Shown: positions 34,902 through 43,534 of the stretch, piece after piece
How positions within the stretch are numbered: position 1 is the first letter of the stretch
How the letters are laid out: each line of letters opens with the position of its first letter
Source of the DNA: Pararobbsia silviterrae
GTDB lineage: Bacteria > Pseudomonadota > Gammaproteobacteria > Burkholderiales > Burkholderiaceae
NCBI RefSeq assembly: GCF_003628125.1
Contig: NZ_RBZU01000012.1
Span: 62,001-126,000 of the forward strand
Direction: 5' to 3'
Length of the DNA stretch: 64,000 bases
Notes under the pieces: model-generated
What the model saw: only the letters and a program-made list of their open reading frames with translations
The model's database searches: none
Told to the model about the DNA's origin: nothing
Position numbers and translations under genes: made by a program

Positions 34902-35726
34902 TCATCGGATCGACAGCTTCAGCGCCGCACAGATATCCGCCCAATCGGCGGCGCTGAGGCCGCGCTTCGATACGTCGCGCAATTGCGATCGTGTCGGGAA
35001 CGGACAATACGGCAGCGTCGCTGCGTGCGACTCGTGCGCCGTGCCCGATGCGATCGCGGGCAATACGGCGTCGAGCAGTTCGCCGCCGCGTTCGTGCAGC
35101 AGACTCGCGGCGCGCAGCGCCGTCGTGCGTTCGGGCAACGTAACGGGCGCCTGCGCGAGGATCGGCCCCGCATCGATCTGCGGCACGAGCCGGTGCACGG
35201 TCACGCCGAAACGCGGCGGGTGTTCGAGCAGCGCGTGGAGCGTCGGCACGGGGCCGCGATGCTGAGGCAACAACGACGGATGGACGTTGACGCCGCCGAG
35301 TCGCGCAATGCCGAGCGTCTGCGCGTCGAAGATCTGGTCGAAATGAAACGAGATCAGCAGATCGACATCGAGACTGCGAAGCCGATCGCGAATGTCCGTG
35401 TCGTTGACGTCGCTGACGACGATCGCCGGAATGTCGAGCGCGGCGCAGAGATCGCGAAGGGGCTGGTCTTCGGCGTCGCGGTTCGCGCGTCGCGCGGGCA
35501 GTGCGCCGCGCAGACGCGGCAAACTGAAGTTGGCTGCGAGATAGGGCAGAAAACGCGGACCCGAGCGCTTCAGATGGCGCCAGGTCTGTCCGAGCGAGCC
35601 GCCCATCGATTGCCGAAACGGGTCCGAGAGGCCGACGAGCACGAGATCGTGTCCGTGCGATGCGACGAAGCGGCGCACGGCTGTGGCATTGGCGAGGCTT
35701 TCGAGCGTGAACAGAGCGAGGCGCAA
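34902..35726 (-). CDS. Formyltransferase-family protein in the capsule locus
   Basis: The 274-residue product resembles methionyl-tRNA and sugar-N formyltransferases, which move a formyl group from 10-formyl-tetrahydrofolate to an amine. The core has LISFHFDQIFDAQTLGI and the signature GGVNVHPSLLPQHRGPVPT, with the catalytic His, then GVTVHRLVPQIDAGPILAQ. I chose a TTG at 35726 because AAGGA lies about nine bases upstream. The frame extends to 35906, but that would run 86 bases into kpsC. It follows kpsC by 94 bases on the same strand. The likely target is an amino sugar or the amine made by the neighbouring oxoamine synthase; both are inferences. Confidence 0.8.
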   Translation of the reverse strand: MRLALFTLESLANATAVRRFVASHGHDLVLVGLSDPFRQSMGGSLGQTWRHLKRSGPRFLPYLAANFSLPRLRGALPARRANRDAEDQPLRDLCAALDIPAIVVSDVNDTDIRDRLRSLDVDLLISFHFDQIFDAQTLGIARLGGVNVHPSLLPQHRGPVPTLHALLEHPPRFGVTVHRLVPQIDAGPILAQAPVTLPERTTALRAASLLHERGGELLDAVLPAIASGTAHESHAATLPYCPFPTRSQLRDVSKRGLSAADWADICAALKLSIR

Positions 35727-35820
35727 GACAAGGTTTCCTTTCGCGATGAGATGGCCTATCGGTTCGGCTTGCGCAAGTGTAGGGGGATCTCGCACGTTTG
35801 TCGCGCAGCCCGCGCCTGCA

Positions 35821-37641
35821 CTAGCGCAACCCAAGCGCGCGACGCAGGCGCCCATAGGCCTGCCGGGCGACGATGCGCGGGCCGTTGACCCACAGCGACG
35901 GATCATCGAGCCGTTCGAGCAGGATTTCGACAGGGCACGGCAAATGCGTGACGGGATCGAGGTAGTGCGGATAGAGCAGCAGCGTGCCCGCGACGAGTTC
36001 GTCGAGCGACAGGATCCGGTTGCGGCGCGGCGTGGCCACCTTGTCGTTGGTCAGGCCCCAACCCGCGTAAAAAGGCTGGCCGTGGACGACGACGCGGCGT
36101 CCGCGCAGCAGCGCCTCGAAACCGGTCAGCGATGTCAGTGCATGAACCTCGTCGACGTCGTCGAGGAGCACGGGCATCGAGAGATCGCGCACGATCTCGT
36201 TTGCGAACCGGTATGCGTCCGCGTCGCGCACGAGGCCCGCGCGCTGGCCCGCTTCGACATCGGGATGGGGTTTGTAGATGATCCACGCGTCGGGCGCGGC
36301 CGCGCGCGCCTGCGCGAGCAAGGCGAGGTTGTCGCGAATCGCGCCGCCGCCGAGCATGACCGAGCGGTCGTCGGTGACCTGGCCCGGCACGAGCGCGATC
36401 CGTTGTCCGGCGGCCGCGCGCCGCGTGTAGGGACGATGCGCGCCCGTGTTGTATTTGCTGATGCGGCGCGCGATGAGCGCATGCCGCAACGACGCGGCGC
36501 GTGCGAGCAGGGCCGGCGAAAACACGGTGTGTTGCAGAATCGATTCGAGTTCGCTCGGGCGCGTGGGATCGAAATAGATGCCCTTGCGATCGACGACGAG
36601 CGAGTGCGGCGGCGTGGCGTTCGCGCCGAGGCCGACGGAGCGTACGAAACCGTCTTCGACTTGCCAGACCTCGACGTCGGCCTCGCGCGCGTGCCGCGTG
36701 AGTTCGGTCGAGATCTGCGACGACCAGGCCAGCACGGCGCCCTTGCGCGCGCCCGCCTTCGCGACGGCCGATTGCGGCGCGTTGTCGAGCGGGTGCGCGT
36801 GGCGCGCGGTCAGCAGCGCCATGACTTCGCGCCGTTTCCACCATGCGATGCCGAATACGCTGCCGATGCCGCGCGTCGTCTCCGCAAGGCGGCGCCATTC
36901 CGCGAGGTAGTCGATCGCTTGCTCGGCCGAGCATGGACGGCCCAGGAACGGATCGGCGTAGCGCGCGGCGCGCAGGAGCGCGGCTGCCGCAAGCGCACCG
37001 ATCGACCGCGTGCCGCGTCGCGGCACGCCGGGTTCGTCGTCGCTCACGCCCCAGCCGCTGTATGCGATCGGTGCGTGGCAGACGAGACGTTTGCCGGCCG
37101 CGAGCGCGAGCAATGCATAGGGGGTCTCGGCACCGACATGCACGGTGTCGACCTGGTCGAGAAGCGGCCACGGGTCGCAGGGTTCGGCGGTTGCGACGCA
37201 GCCTGTACGGTGTGCGCGTGCCGCGAGCGCGGAGGTCGGCGCGAGGGCGAAGACACGCGTCGCGTCGTGCCGCGCGGCGATGTCTTCGAGCATGTGCGTC
37301 GCCGCCGCGGCGTCGTCGGGCAGACACAGCAGCGTGTCGATGGGGCGAGAAACGGCCGGCGCATCGGCCCAGAAGGTCCCGCCGACGCGCGCATCGGCGA
37401 GTTGGGCGAGCAAGCGCAGGCCGCGCGCTTCGTCCGCGTCGGTGATGTCGACCGCATCGCGGACCGTGGCGTCGAGGCGCGAGTGGATGCGCGCGCTGAT
37501 CCACGGCGATCGGAGACGAAAGGGCGGCGTTTCGAGTTCGGTCTCGACGATGTCCGCGCGATTCAAGCCGGGATCGCGCGCGGCCGAGGACGCAAGCTCG
37601 GGAAACAGTATGTGCAGATTGTCTGGTTGCCTGACGGCCAT
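35821..37641 (-). CDS. kpsC: Capsule beta-Kdo transferase, KpsC/WcbA family
   Basis: The 606-residue product is the dual-domain Kdo transferase that extends the poly-Kdo linker on phosphatidylglycerol after KpsS. The two halves each carry a related core. The first has AYSGWGVSDDEPGVPRRG and the second YAGWGLTNDKVATPRRN with VVHGQPF. Between them are EVWQVEDGFVRSVGLGANATP and YKPHPDVEAGQR. The length is a little under that of E. coli KpsC. I chose the ATG at 37641, preceded by an AAGGA-type site; the frame is open to 37752. It is divergent from the DUF4214-DUF1796 gene, with about 230 bases between for both promoters. Confidence 0.92.
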   Translation of the reverse strand: MAVRQPDNLHILFPELASSAARDPGLNRADIVETELETPPFRLRSPWISARIHSRLDATVRDAVDITDADEARGLRLLAQLADARVGGTFWADAPAVSRPIDTLLCLPDDAAAATHMLEDIAARHDATRVFALAPTSALAARAHRTGCVATAEPCDPWPLLDQVDTVHVGAETPYALLALAAGKRLVCHAPIAYSGWGVSDDEPGVPRRGTRSIGALAAAALLRAARYADPFLGRPCSAEQAIDYLAEWRRLAETTRGIGSVFGIAWWKRREVMALLTARHAHPLDNAPQSAVAKAGARKGAVLAWSSQISTELTRHAREADVEVWQVEDGFVRSVGLGANATPPHSLVVDRKGIYFDPTRPSELESILQHTVFSPALLARAASLRHALIARRISKYNTGAHRPYTRRAAAGQRIALVPGQVTDDRSVMLGGGAIRDNLALLAQARAAAPDAWIIYKPHPDVEAGQRAGLVRDADAYRFANEIVRDLSMPVLLDDVDEVHALTSLTGFEALLRGRRVVVHGQPFYAGWGLTNDKVATPRRNRILSLDELVAGTLLLYPHYLDPVTHLPCPVEILLERLDDPSLWVNGPRIVARQAYGRLRRALGLR

Positions 37642-37868
37642 CCCCTGTCCTTGTTCTCGTGGCGCGTGCCTGATGGCGGTTTCTGATCCGTGCACGCGGC
37701 GTGCGACGTCTGAATGCCTCGATCTGCGCAACGCAAACATGCCGGCACGCATGCGTCGGGCGACGCGCCATCATAGCGAGCCTCGAACAGGAATTGAAAC
37801 GGGTTTTGTCTCTAAGGTAGACTCAGCGCCGACAACACCGGTCCGATGATCGGTCAACGAGGACACGA

Positions 37869-38855
37869 ATGCTGAATCGCATGTTCAGTCGGGGGGTGAG
37901 CCAGGTCGTCGCCGACGCGCCGGTTGCCGAAGTCGCGTCATCCGAGCATGAGCGGCTTGCGCGCGCGGGACTGCGCGCCGCGTATCTCGGCATCCTGGGC
38001 CGTGAGCCCGATGCGCCCGGATTCAAGGACAATCTGCGCCAGTTTGCCGACGCGTCGTTCGAGGACGGGATGACGCGCATCGTGAACGGCTTCGTGCAAA
38101 GCCCCGAGGCGTTGCCGATCTTGATGTCGCATGTCGTCCACCATATGCGGCCGGAAGCGGCCCGACATCGCGTATCGAAGGGGCCGACCTACCATCACGC
38201 CGTGAGCCTCGGTTTCAATTGCATGCCGAGCCGCGTGTTCAAGCAATACGGTCTCAAGCGCTATTCGCTGCCGTTCGACTGGATCTTCAGCGGTCCGCGC
38301 GCGGTCGATCATATGATCCGCGACGATTTCGGCGAGATGATGTCGCCGCGTCACTATGTGCCGATTCCCGTCGAGGCGCGCGGGTCGTCGAACCTCGGCA
38401 TATGCGACCACCGGTTTTATCTCGACGCATTCGGCGTCAAGGACATGTTCAATCACCACGATCCGTCGAAAGCCGAGGATCGCGGTTATCTCGGGCGTTG
38501 CGTCTATCGTTTCAAGAAGCTCTACGAACTCGACGAGCCGAAGCTCTACGTCGCGACGGTCGAGGACGATGCGTACGTGCCGCACGAAGCGAGCAGTCTG
38601 AACGATGCGATTCACGCACGGTCGCGCAAGGCGAAGCTGCTGTTCGTGCGGCTCGGCAACGCGCCTGAAGGATCGCTTGCGCCGATCGTGACGTCGGAGC
38701 AGCACGGCGAGGATTTCGAGGTCGTGCGCTTTCTCGGGGTCGGGCGCGTCGACGATGTCGTGTTCCCGAATATGCTCGACGAGATCGCGTTCATGTGGAT
38801 GCTGTTGCGGCACGACATCGTGCCGTCGAACACGATCCCGGGCGGGGCGCGCTGA
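37869..38855 (+). CDS. DUF4214-DUF1796 fusion protein
   Basis: The 328-residue product has two recognisable parts. Residues about 30-75 (LRAAYLGILGREPDAPGFKDN) look like a DUF4214 module, which is found beside glycosyltransferases and in surface proteins. Residues about 110-320 match the DUF1796 papain-like family, with the signature SLGFNCMPSRVFKQYGLKRY followed by FDWIFSGP and a later HAR/LLFVRLGN core. DUF1796 proteins occur in polysaccharide loci, but their reaction is not known to me. Cys in the signature could be a nucleophile. It sits at the edge of the capsule locus, divergent from kpsC, suggesting a modification of the polymer. Function unproven. Confidence 0.75.
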   Translation: MLNRMFSRGVSQVVADAPVAEVASSEHERLARAGLRAAYLGILGREPDAPGFKDNLRQFADASFEDGMTRIVNGFVQSPEALPILMSHVVHHMRPEAARHRVSKGPTYHHAVSLGFNCMPSRVFKQYGLKRYSLPFDWIFSGPRAVDHMIRDDFGEMMSPRHYVPIPVEARGSSNLGICDHRFYLDAFGVKDMFNHHDPSKAEDRGYLGRCVYRFKKLYELDEPKLYVATVEDDAYVPHEASSLNDAIHARSRKAKLLFVRLGNAPEGSLAPIVTSEQHGEDFEVVRFLGVGRVDDVVFPNMLDEIAFMWMLLRHDIVPSNTIPGGAR

Positions 38856-38911
38856 GGGCGTTCGTTGTTCGCTGCGATCGGCGCGCGGGTGTCGCGCATG
38901 CCATGCGTTCG

Positions 38912-40003
38912 CTACAGTCCGAGGACTCGGCGTTGCTTCCAGAGCCAGACGGCGAAGGGGACGACGAGCGCGCCCCACGCCCACTCGCCATGCGCCGTGA
39001 TAAAGCGCTTGATTCTGCCGACCGGCGTGACCGTGACTTCGAGCGGCTTGTCGAACGTCACGACTCCCACGGGCGCCGACTGTCCTTGAATGTCGACGTT
39101 CGCGAAGATGACGAGGTGCAGTGTGTGACGTCCCCAGTTGTTCGGCGTCACGAGCCACGACCATTTGGCCGGCGATTGGAGTCCGACCGCCTGTTCCTGA
39201 TCGCCCTTCGGATCGACCGTGAAATCGTCGGGGTCCGCCGAGAGACGCGCGGTCATTCTGTCGGACATCTTGATGGATGCGCTTTGAAAATCCGTCGCGT
39301 CGGGATTGCTGGCCGCGATCTGGGCACGGAGCGTCGCGACACCGACGTTTGGGCTCAGAATCGCATCGATGCGGCACGGACAGGAGTCGTCGACGTCGAT
39401 GGGCGTCGGTACGTTGAACACCAGATTGCCCGAGATCATGTCCGAGATCGCCTTGTCGACGGACGCGAAGCCCGAGGGGATGGTGGCACTCGAAGCCGGC
39501 TGGGTGTCGGCCGCGCGGGCGTCGCTCGTGGCGAGCGCCGGTGGCGCGGCGCCACCGGCAAGAGGTCCCGGGCCGTGCGCGGCTGGCGGTGGCGCCGGCA
39601 GCGCCGGGCTCACGATATCGGCCTGTAAGTCGTGACCCGGGAGGTGAGGCCGCAGTTCGAAGGCGGGCGCGGCGGCGGCGGCCGATGCCCCGACGTCGGA
39701 TGCGGCTGGCGCGAGGGCTGCATGATTCTCCGTGATCGGCGCCGCGCCGGCGTCCGACGCTTCGGCCGTGGCCGATGCCTGCGCATCCGACGCGGCGGCG
39801 GCGACTGAAGGCCCGGATGTGACTGCTTGCGCCGCCGCTGCGGGAGCCGATGCGAAGTCTGCCGCGGGCGCGGATGCCGCCGCGGCGTCGCTGGCGGGCG
39901 CCGCGTTTTGATCGCTATGCGGGCTACATGCCGCAACGAAGAGCGGCGCGCACGAGAAGACGAGGAATCGTTTGACGCCGGGGGCCTTGAAGGTGGGGTT
40001 CAT
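38912..40003 (-). CDS. Ala/Pro-rich lipoprotein with C-terminal membrane helix
   Basis: The 363-residue product starts with a lipoprotein signal ending FVAAC (Cys26 is the lipid anchor). A long Ala/Ser/Pro linker runs to about residue 180. A folded region (about 180-330) contains SCPCRIDAILSP and SWLVTPNNWGRHTLHLVIFANV. A hydrophobic helix at the very end (WAWGALVVPFAVWLWKQRR) comes last. Two membrane attachments would make it unusual, because a lipid anchor in the outer membrane and a C-terminal helix in the inner membrane could not both be met without spanning the periplasm. I do not recognise the family. The ATG at 40003 is chosen because the signal begins there. Confidence 0.65.
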   Translation of the reverse strand: MNPTFKAPGVKRFLVFSCAPLFVAACSPHSDQNAAPASDAAAASAPAADFASAPAAAAQAVTSGPSVAAAASDAQASATAEASDAGAAPITENHAALAPAASDVGASAAAAAPAFELRPHLPGHDLQADIVSPALPAPPPAAHGPGPLAGGAAPPALATSDARAADTQPASSATIPSGFASVDKAISDMISGNLVFNVPTPIDVDDSCPCRIDAILSPNVGVATLRAQIAASNPDATDFQSASIKMSDRMTARLSADPDDFTVDPKGDQEQAVGLQSPAKWSWLVTPNNWGRHTLHLVIFANVDIQGQSAPVGVVTFDKPLEVTVTPVGRIKRFITAHGEWAWGALVVPFAVWLWKQRRVLGL

Positions 40004-40228
40004 CGCGTGTTCCCGATCGTCGTTCGCATTGAGCGCGTGGCGATGCGCGTGCGATTCCATTTTGTCGGGCATTGCGTTCAGTTGCCCGAATTTCGACGAT
40101 CACACTAAGAAAGCGCGATGGCAGACGAGGCGATGCGTAAGGTGCAGGCCGTTACGCCGCCGGCGCGAGCTCGACGTGCCACGAGGCCCAGGTGAGGGGA
40201 CCCCTTCGCACGCGATGCGATCGTTCAC

Positions 40229-40921
40229 TTAGGCATGCGCGCGTCCGGATGCGTCGATCGCGACCCGTGCGTCGAGCCATTGGGAGAAATCGCGTACGAC
40301 GTCCGCGCTCAGCGCATGCCCGATCGGGTAACGATGCAAGGCGTGCGGCACGCCTAGACGCGTCAGCCACGCATCGGCATGTTCGGCGAAAGCGATCCGC
40401 AGTTTGTCGTCATGCTCGCCATGCGCGATAAACGCCGAGAGCCGCGCGAGCTGCTCGCGCGATGCGAGATGCGGCTCGATTTCGGGCAGGATCCGCCCGC
40501 TCAGAATCGCAAAGCCCGCGACGTCGTCAGGCGACGTAAGCGCGACGCTCGCGCTCAGGATGCCGCCCTGGCTGAACCCTGCCATCAGCGCGGGAACGGC
40601 GGCTCCTGCGTCGCTTTCGCGTAGCGAGCGCACGAGCGCGCGCAAGCGCAGGCGGCTTGCATCGGCCTGTTCGGCGTGGATGACGGGGCCTTCGGGCGTA
40701 AAGCGGACCTCGAACCACGCGTGTTGTGCGGGACCGAGCGTCAACGGGCCGCGCACGAAGATCAATTCGAATCGGTCGGACAGCGTGTCCGCGAGCGAGA
40801 GCAGGTTCGTTTCGTTGCCGCCGACGCCATGCAGCAGAAAGAGCCGGGCGGACGCGTTGCCGTTTGCGGGGCGTATGCGATAGGCGAGGCCCGAAGCGGT
40901 GTCATGGTGCAGGGTATTCAT
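40229..40921 (-). CDS. Carboxylesterase / phospholipase-type alpha/beta-hydrolase
   Basis: The 230-residue product matches the short alpha/beta-hydrolases of the YpfH/phospholipase-carboxylesterase type. It has LFLLHGVGGNETNLL (oxyanion side), the nucleophile elbow AGFSQGGILS, the acid in HGEHDDKL and the catalytic His in YPIGHAL. It should hydrolyse short-chain esters in the cytosol; natural substrate unknown. I chose the ATG at 40921 where homology starts. The open frame continues to 41233 without homology. The gene seems to stand alone. Confidence 0.9.
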   Translation of the reverse strand: MNTLHHDTASGLAYRIRPANGNASARLFLLHGVGGNETNLLSLADTLSDRFELIFVRGPLTLGPAQHAWFEVRFTPEGPVIHAEQADASRLRLRALVRSLRESDAGAAVPALMAGFSQGGILSASVALTSPDDVAGFAILSGRILPEIEPHLASREQLARLSAFIAHGEHDDKLRIAFAEHADAWLTRLGVPHALHRYPIGHALSADVVRDFSQWLDARVAIDASGRAHA

Positions 40922-41299
40922 CGATCGGCGTCTGTTTGTGTGCGCGAGGGCGCTGTTTTGGGCATGCCCCGAGCGCTTGCATGGTGTGTCGAATCGTGCG
41001 TCCGCGACGGGGCATCGATCGCTGTGAATGAGCGTCGTGCGTCGTGCCGCGAGCGCGCAAAGTCCAGGCGTCGATTCTATGGATGCCCTAACGCGCGATA
41101 AACGCCGAGGCCCAGGATTATTCGTTTCGAAAATCGCGACAATATGGGCGCGGTGGGCGTCGCACGGCTCACGCGCCAGGACGTGCCTCGCGTGTGCCGC
41201 TCGCTTGGCTTGCATGTCACGCCCGCATCTCATTCCCTCATGTCATACCGGCATGGCGATCGGGATGCAGTACGCCGGCGAGCGGATGGATCGCTTTAT
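40922..41299. other. Gene-free stretch
   Basis: These 378 bases lie between the hydrolase and a small orphan gene. Open frames on both strands have no recognisable protein, and I see no terminator or strong repeat. It should hold the promoter of the minus-strand hydrolase gene. Confidence 0.4.
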
Positions 41300-41686
41300 C
41301 TACCCCTGCTTTTGCTTTTTCGCGTGCGAGAGCTCTTCGAGCATGGACCGGAGTCGGGGGAGCGCGTCGTCGGCGACGTCCATGAGTTTGAAAGCCTCGA
41401 GTTGTTTGGCGGTGTCCGCATCGAGGCCCGTGAGCTTGATGTGCTGGAGCAGCAGGACGAGGACGTCCTCGATCCGGCCGAGCTGCTTGCCGTAGCTTGC
41501 GACGCTGAGCGCGGCCTGCTCGACGGCGGGGTTCGATGAATTGCCCACATTGACCGTGTACGAGCCGACGTAACCGGCGAGCAAGGGCAAGTTGAGCATC
41601 CATGGATTGAACGACTGCGTGATCGGAACCGATCCGGACAACGGCAAATTCACGGGACCGGACGTCGATGGGAGGGCGGTATTCAT
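41300..41686 (-). CDS. Small hypothetical protein
   Basis: A 128-residue product of unknown function. It starts with a Pro/Ser/Gly-rich segment, then has a moderately hydrophobic region (FNPWMLNLPLLAGYVGSYTVN). A predicted helical second half follows (RIEDVLVLLLQHIKLTGL, then a heptad-like KQLEAFKLMDVADDALPRLR), ending in a basic tail. There is no signal peptide. A ribosome site (GAGGT) lies just upstream of the ATG at 41686, which supports translation. It stands alone between the hydrolase and a LysR gene. I recognise no family. Confidence 0.55.
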   Translation of the reverse strand: MNTALPSTSGPVNLPLSGSVPITQSFNPWMLNLPLLAGYVGSYTVNVGNSSNPAVEQAALSVASYGKQLGRIEDVLVLLLQHIKLTGLDADTAKQLEAFKLMDVADDALPRLRSMLEELSHAKKQKQG

Positions 41687-41874
41687 CGGCTGACCTCGTT
41701 ATGGAGAACGACAGCGAAGCGCGAATTCACGTTGCGCACAGTGGCACGAGTTCGGATTTTCCGCAGTGCGGCGCGGGCCGGTTGCTTTGACGATGCGCAT
41801 GTCGACGGCCGTGGTAACGAGGCTGCCGACGGGGGGGCGTCAACGGGTCGCCGATGGCCGCTCGGCGAGACGGG

Positions 41875-42801
41875 CTAAGCGAGTGCGCCGCGCGTCTTCG
41901 GGACATCGTGCGCATCGAGGTCCGCGCATGTCGTGGCGAGCAGCGCGCGCGCCCAGCCATGCGCGGGCGAATGATGTGTGCGCTCGTGCCATGCGACGGT
42001 CTTTGTGAATCCCGGGATCGCCAGCGGCGGTTCGAGAATCGCGAGGCCGCGCGCGTGCTGCGCGAGCCGCGAGGGGACGACGGCGATCAGATCGCTCGTC
42101 AGCAGGATCTCGGGCAACACGAGGAAGCTCGTCACGGATACCGTGACGCGCCGCGTGCGGCCGAGCTGCGCGAGTGCATCGTCGGTCACGCCCGTGAGGC
42201 TGCCGCCCGCATACGAGACCAAGGCATGATCGAGTTCGCAGAACGCGTCGAGCGTGAGCGTGCCGCGCGCGGCGTAAGGATGGTCGTCGCGCATCACGCA
42301 GACGTAGCGCTCGTCGAAGAGGTGGCGTGCATGGAGGCCGGGCGGAGACATATCGGGCGTGATCAGCGCGAAGTCGATATCGCCGCGCTGCATGTGTTCG
42401 TAGAGGCGTTCGTGCTGCACCGGGACCACGACGACGCGCATACGCGGCGCGCGCGTTCTGAGCGCGGCAAGGAAGGGGACGACGACGGTGCGCAGCGCGT
42501 AGTCGGTCGATGCGATCGAGAGCGTCATTTCAGCGCTCGACGCATCGAAGGTCGCGGGCTGGAGCATCGCATCGACTTCGGCGAGCACGCGCTTGAGCGG
42601 GCCTTCGAGTTCGAGCGCGCGCTCGGTCGGAATGATGCCGCGTTGCGTGCGGACGAACAGGGGGTCCTGAAAGCTTTCGCGCAAACGCGTGAGCATGCCG
42701 CTCACGGCCGGTTGGGTCAGCGAGAGCCGCTCGGCGGCACGCGTCACGTTGCGCTCGTCGAGCAGTGCGTCGAGGGCTCTCAGCAGATTCAGATCGATCA
42801 T
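41875..42801 (-). CDS. LysR-family transcriptional regulator
   Basis: A 308-residue LysR-type regulator. The N-terminal winged helix reads IDLNLLRALDALLDERNVTRAAERLSLTQPAVSGMLTRLRESFQDP. The C-terminal effector domain reads FALITPDMSPPGLHARHLFDERY. Its ligand is unknown. It is divergent from the yefM-yoeB pair, and LysR regulators usually act on a divergent or neighbouring gene, but here the divergent genes are a toxin-antitoxin pair with its own operator. Its real target may be elsewhere. The ATG at 42801 is chosen at the start of the DNA-binding domain. Confidence 0.9.
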   Translation of the reverse strand: MIDLNLLRALDALLDERNVTRAAERLSLTQPAVSGMLTRLRESFQDPLFVRTQRGIIPTERALELEGPLKRVLAEVDAMLQPATFDASSAEMTLSIASTDYALRTVVVPFLAALRTRAPRMRVVVVPVQHERLYEHMQRGDIDFALITPDMSPPGLHARHLFDERYVCVMRDDHPYAARGTLTLDAFCELDHALVSYAGGSLTGVTDDALAQLGRTRRVTVSVTSFLVLPEILLTSDLIAVVPSRLAQHARGLAILEPPLAIPGFTKTVAWHERTHHSPAHGWARALLATTCADLDAHDVPKTRGALA

Positions 42802-42889
42802 CGTGTCATCGTCGGACCGTATATCAAAATGGATGATAATCGATGGATGTGATGTCTGGGCGGCCATCGTCATCATCGTTTTGGACTGG

Positions 42890-42913
42890 ACATGTACGAA
42901 TAGCTGTACATGT
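42890..42913 (+). promoter_or_regulatory. YefM-type operator
   Basis: An inverted repeat, ACATGTAC (42890-42897) and GTACATGT (42906-42913), lies about 60 bases before yefM and contains TGTACA at 42905-42910. The known E. coli yefM-yoeB operator is built on the same TGTACA core, so this is a good candidate for binding of the YefM-YoeB complex and autorepression. Confidence 0.7.
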
Positions 42914-42973
42914 TGGAGGGCGCCGGGCTACACTGCGCAGGTTGCGGTACAGATAGGCGATTCAGGAGGTCCA

Positions 42974-43234
42974 ATGCGTACAATCCCCTTCACTGATGCC
43001 CGCGCGAATCTGAAGCGGGTCATCGACCAAGTCGTGGATGATGTCGACGTGACGGTCATTACGCGGCGTGATGCGCCCAATGCGGTCGTGATGTCTCAAG
43101 AACATTACGAAAGTTTGATGGAGACCGTTCATCTGCTCCGGTCTCCGGCAAATGTGGCCCATCTGGAGCGGTCTATCAAGCAACTGCGGGCGGGCAAGGT
43201 CAAGGCGCGGAAACTCGTTGAAGACAGCGAATGA
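42974..43234 (+). CDS. yefM: Antitoxin of the YefM/Phd family
   Basis: An 86-residue antitoxin. The N-terminal domain (MRTIPFTDARANLKRVIDQV, then ITRRDAPNAVVMSQEHYESL) is the Phd/YefM DNA-binding fold. The C-terminal part (LERSIKQLRAGKVKARKLVED) is the helix that wraps and inhibits YoeB. It starts at the ATG at 42974 behind AGGAGG. Its last codons overlap the toxin start by four bases (ATGA), the usual coupling in these pairs. The operator at 42890-42913 fits self-repression. Confidence 0.95.
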   Translation: MRTIPFTDARANLKRVIDQVVDDVDVTVITRRDAPNAVVMSQEHYESLMETVHLLRSPANVAHLERSIKQLRAGKVKARKLVEDSE

Positions 43235-43494
43235 GTGTTCTGAACGTGATGTGGACCGCCGAAGCGTGGGATGACTACGTGTATTGGCAGGGGCAAGACA
43301 AAAAGACCCTGAAACGGATCAATCAACTCATCAAGGATGCGCAACGGACGCCTTTCGAGGGAATCGGTAAGCCCGAGCCACTGAAAGCGAACCTGACGGG
43401 TTTCTGGTCACGCCGCATTGATGATACGCATCGCCTCGTCTATGAAGTGGCCGACACGCAACTCAATATCGTGTCGTGCCGCTATCACTACTAA
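43231..43494 (+). CDS. yoeB: mRNA interferase toxin YoeB
   Basis: An 87-residue toxin, a ribosome-dependent endoribonuclease. It is close to E. coli YoeB along its whole length: AWDDYVYWQGQDKK, TPFEGIGKPEPLKANLTGFW and HRLVYEVAD are visible. The catalytic set is kept: Glu49, Arg68, His86 and Tyr87 (E46, R65, H83, Y84 in the E. coli numbering). It should be active when the labile antitoxin is degraded. It follows yefM with a 4-base overlap. A short hairpin at 43518-43534 follows the stop. Confidence 0.96.
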   Translation: MSVLNVMWTAEAWDDYVYWQGQDKKTLKRINQLIKDAQRTPFEGIGKPEPLKANLTGFWSRRIDDTHRLVYEVADTQLNIVSCRYHY

Positions 43495-43517
43495 GGCGAC
43501 AGCAGAGGGTGCGGTCA

Positions 43518-43534
43518 GAAGGGCCGCGCCCTTC
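43518..43534 (+). terminator. Short hairpin after yoeB
   Basis: Perfect 7-bp arms GAAGGGC (43518-43524) and GCCCTTC (43528-43534) with a 3-base loop. It begins 24 bases after the yoeB stop. There is no T-run, so it is a possible but not classical terminator. Confidence 0.45.
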
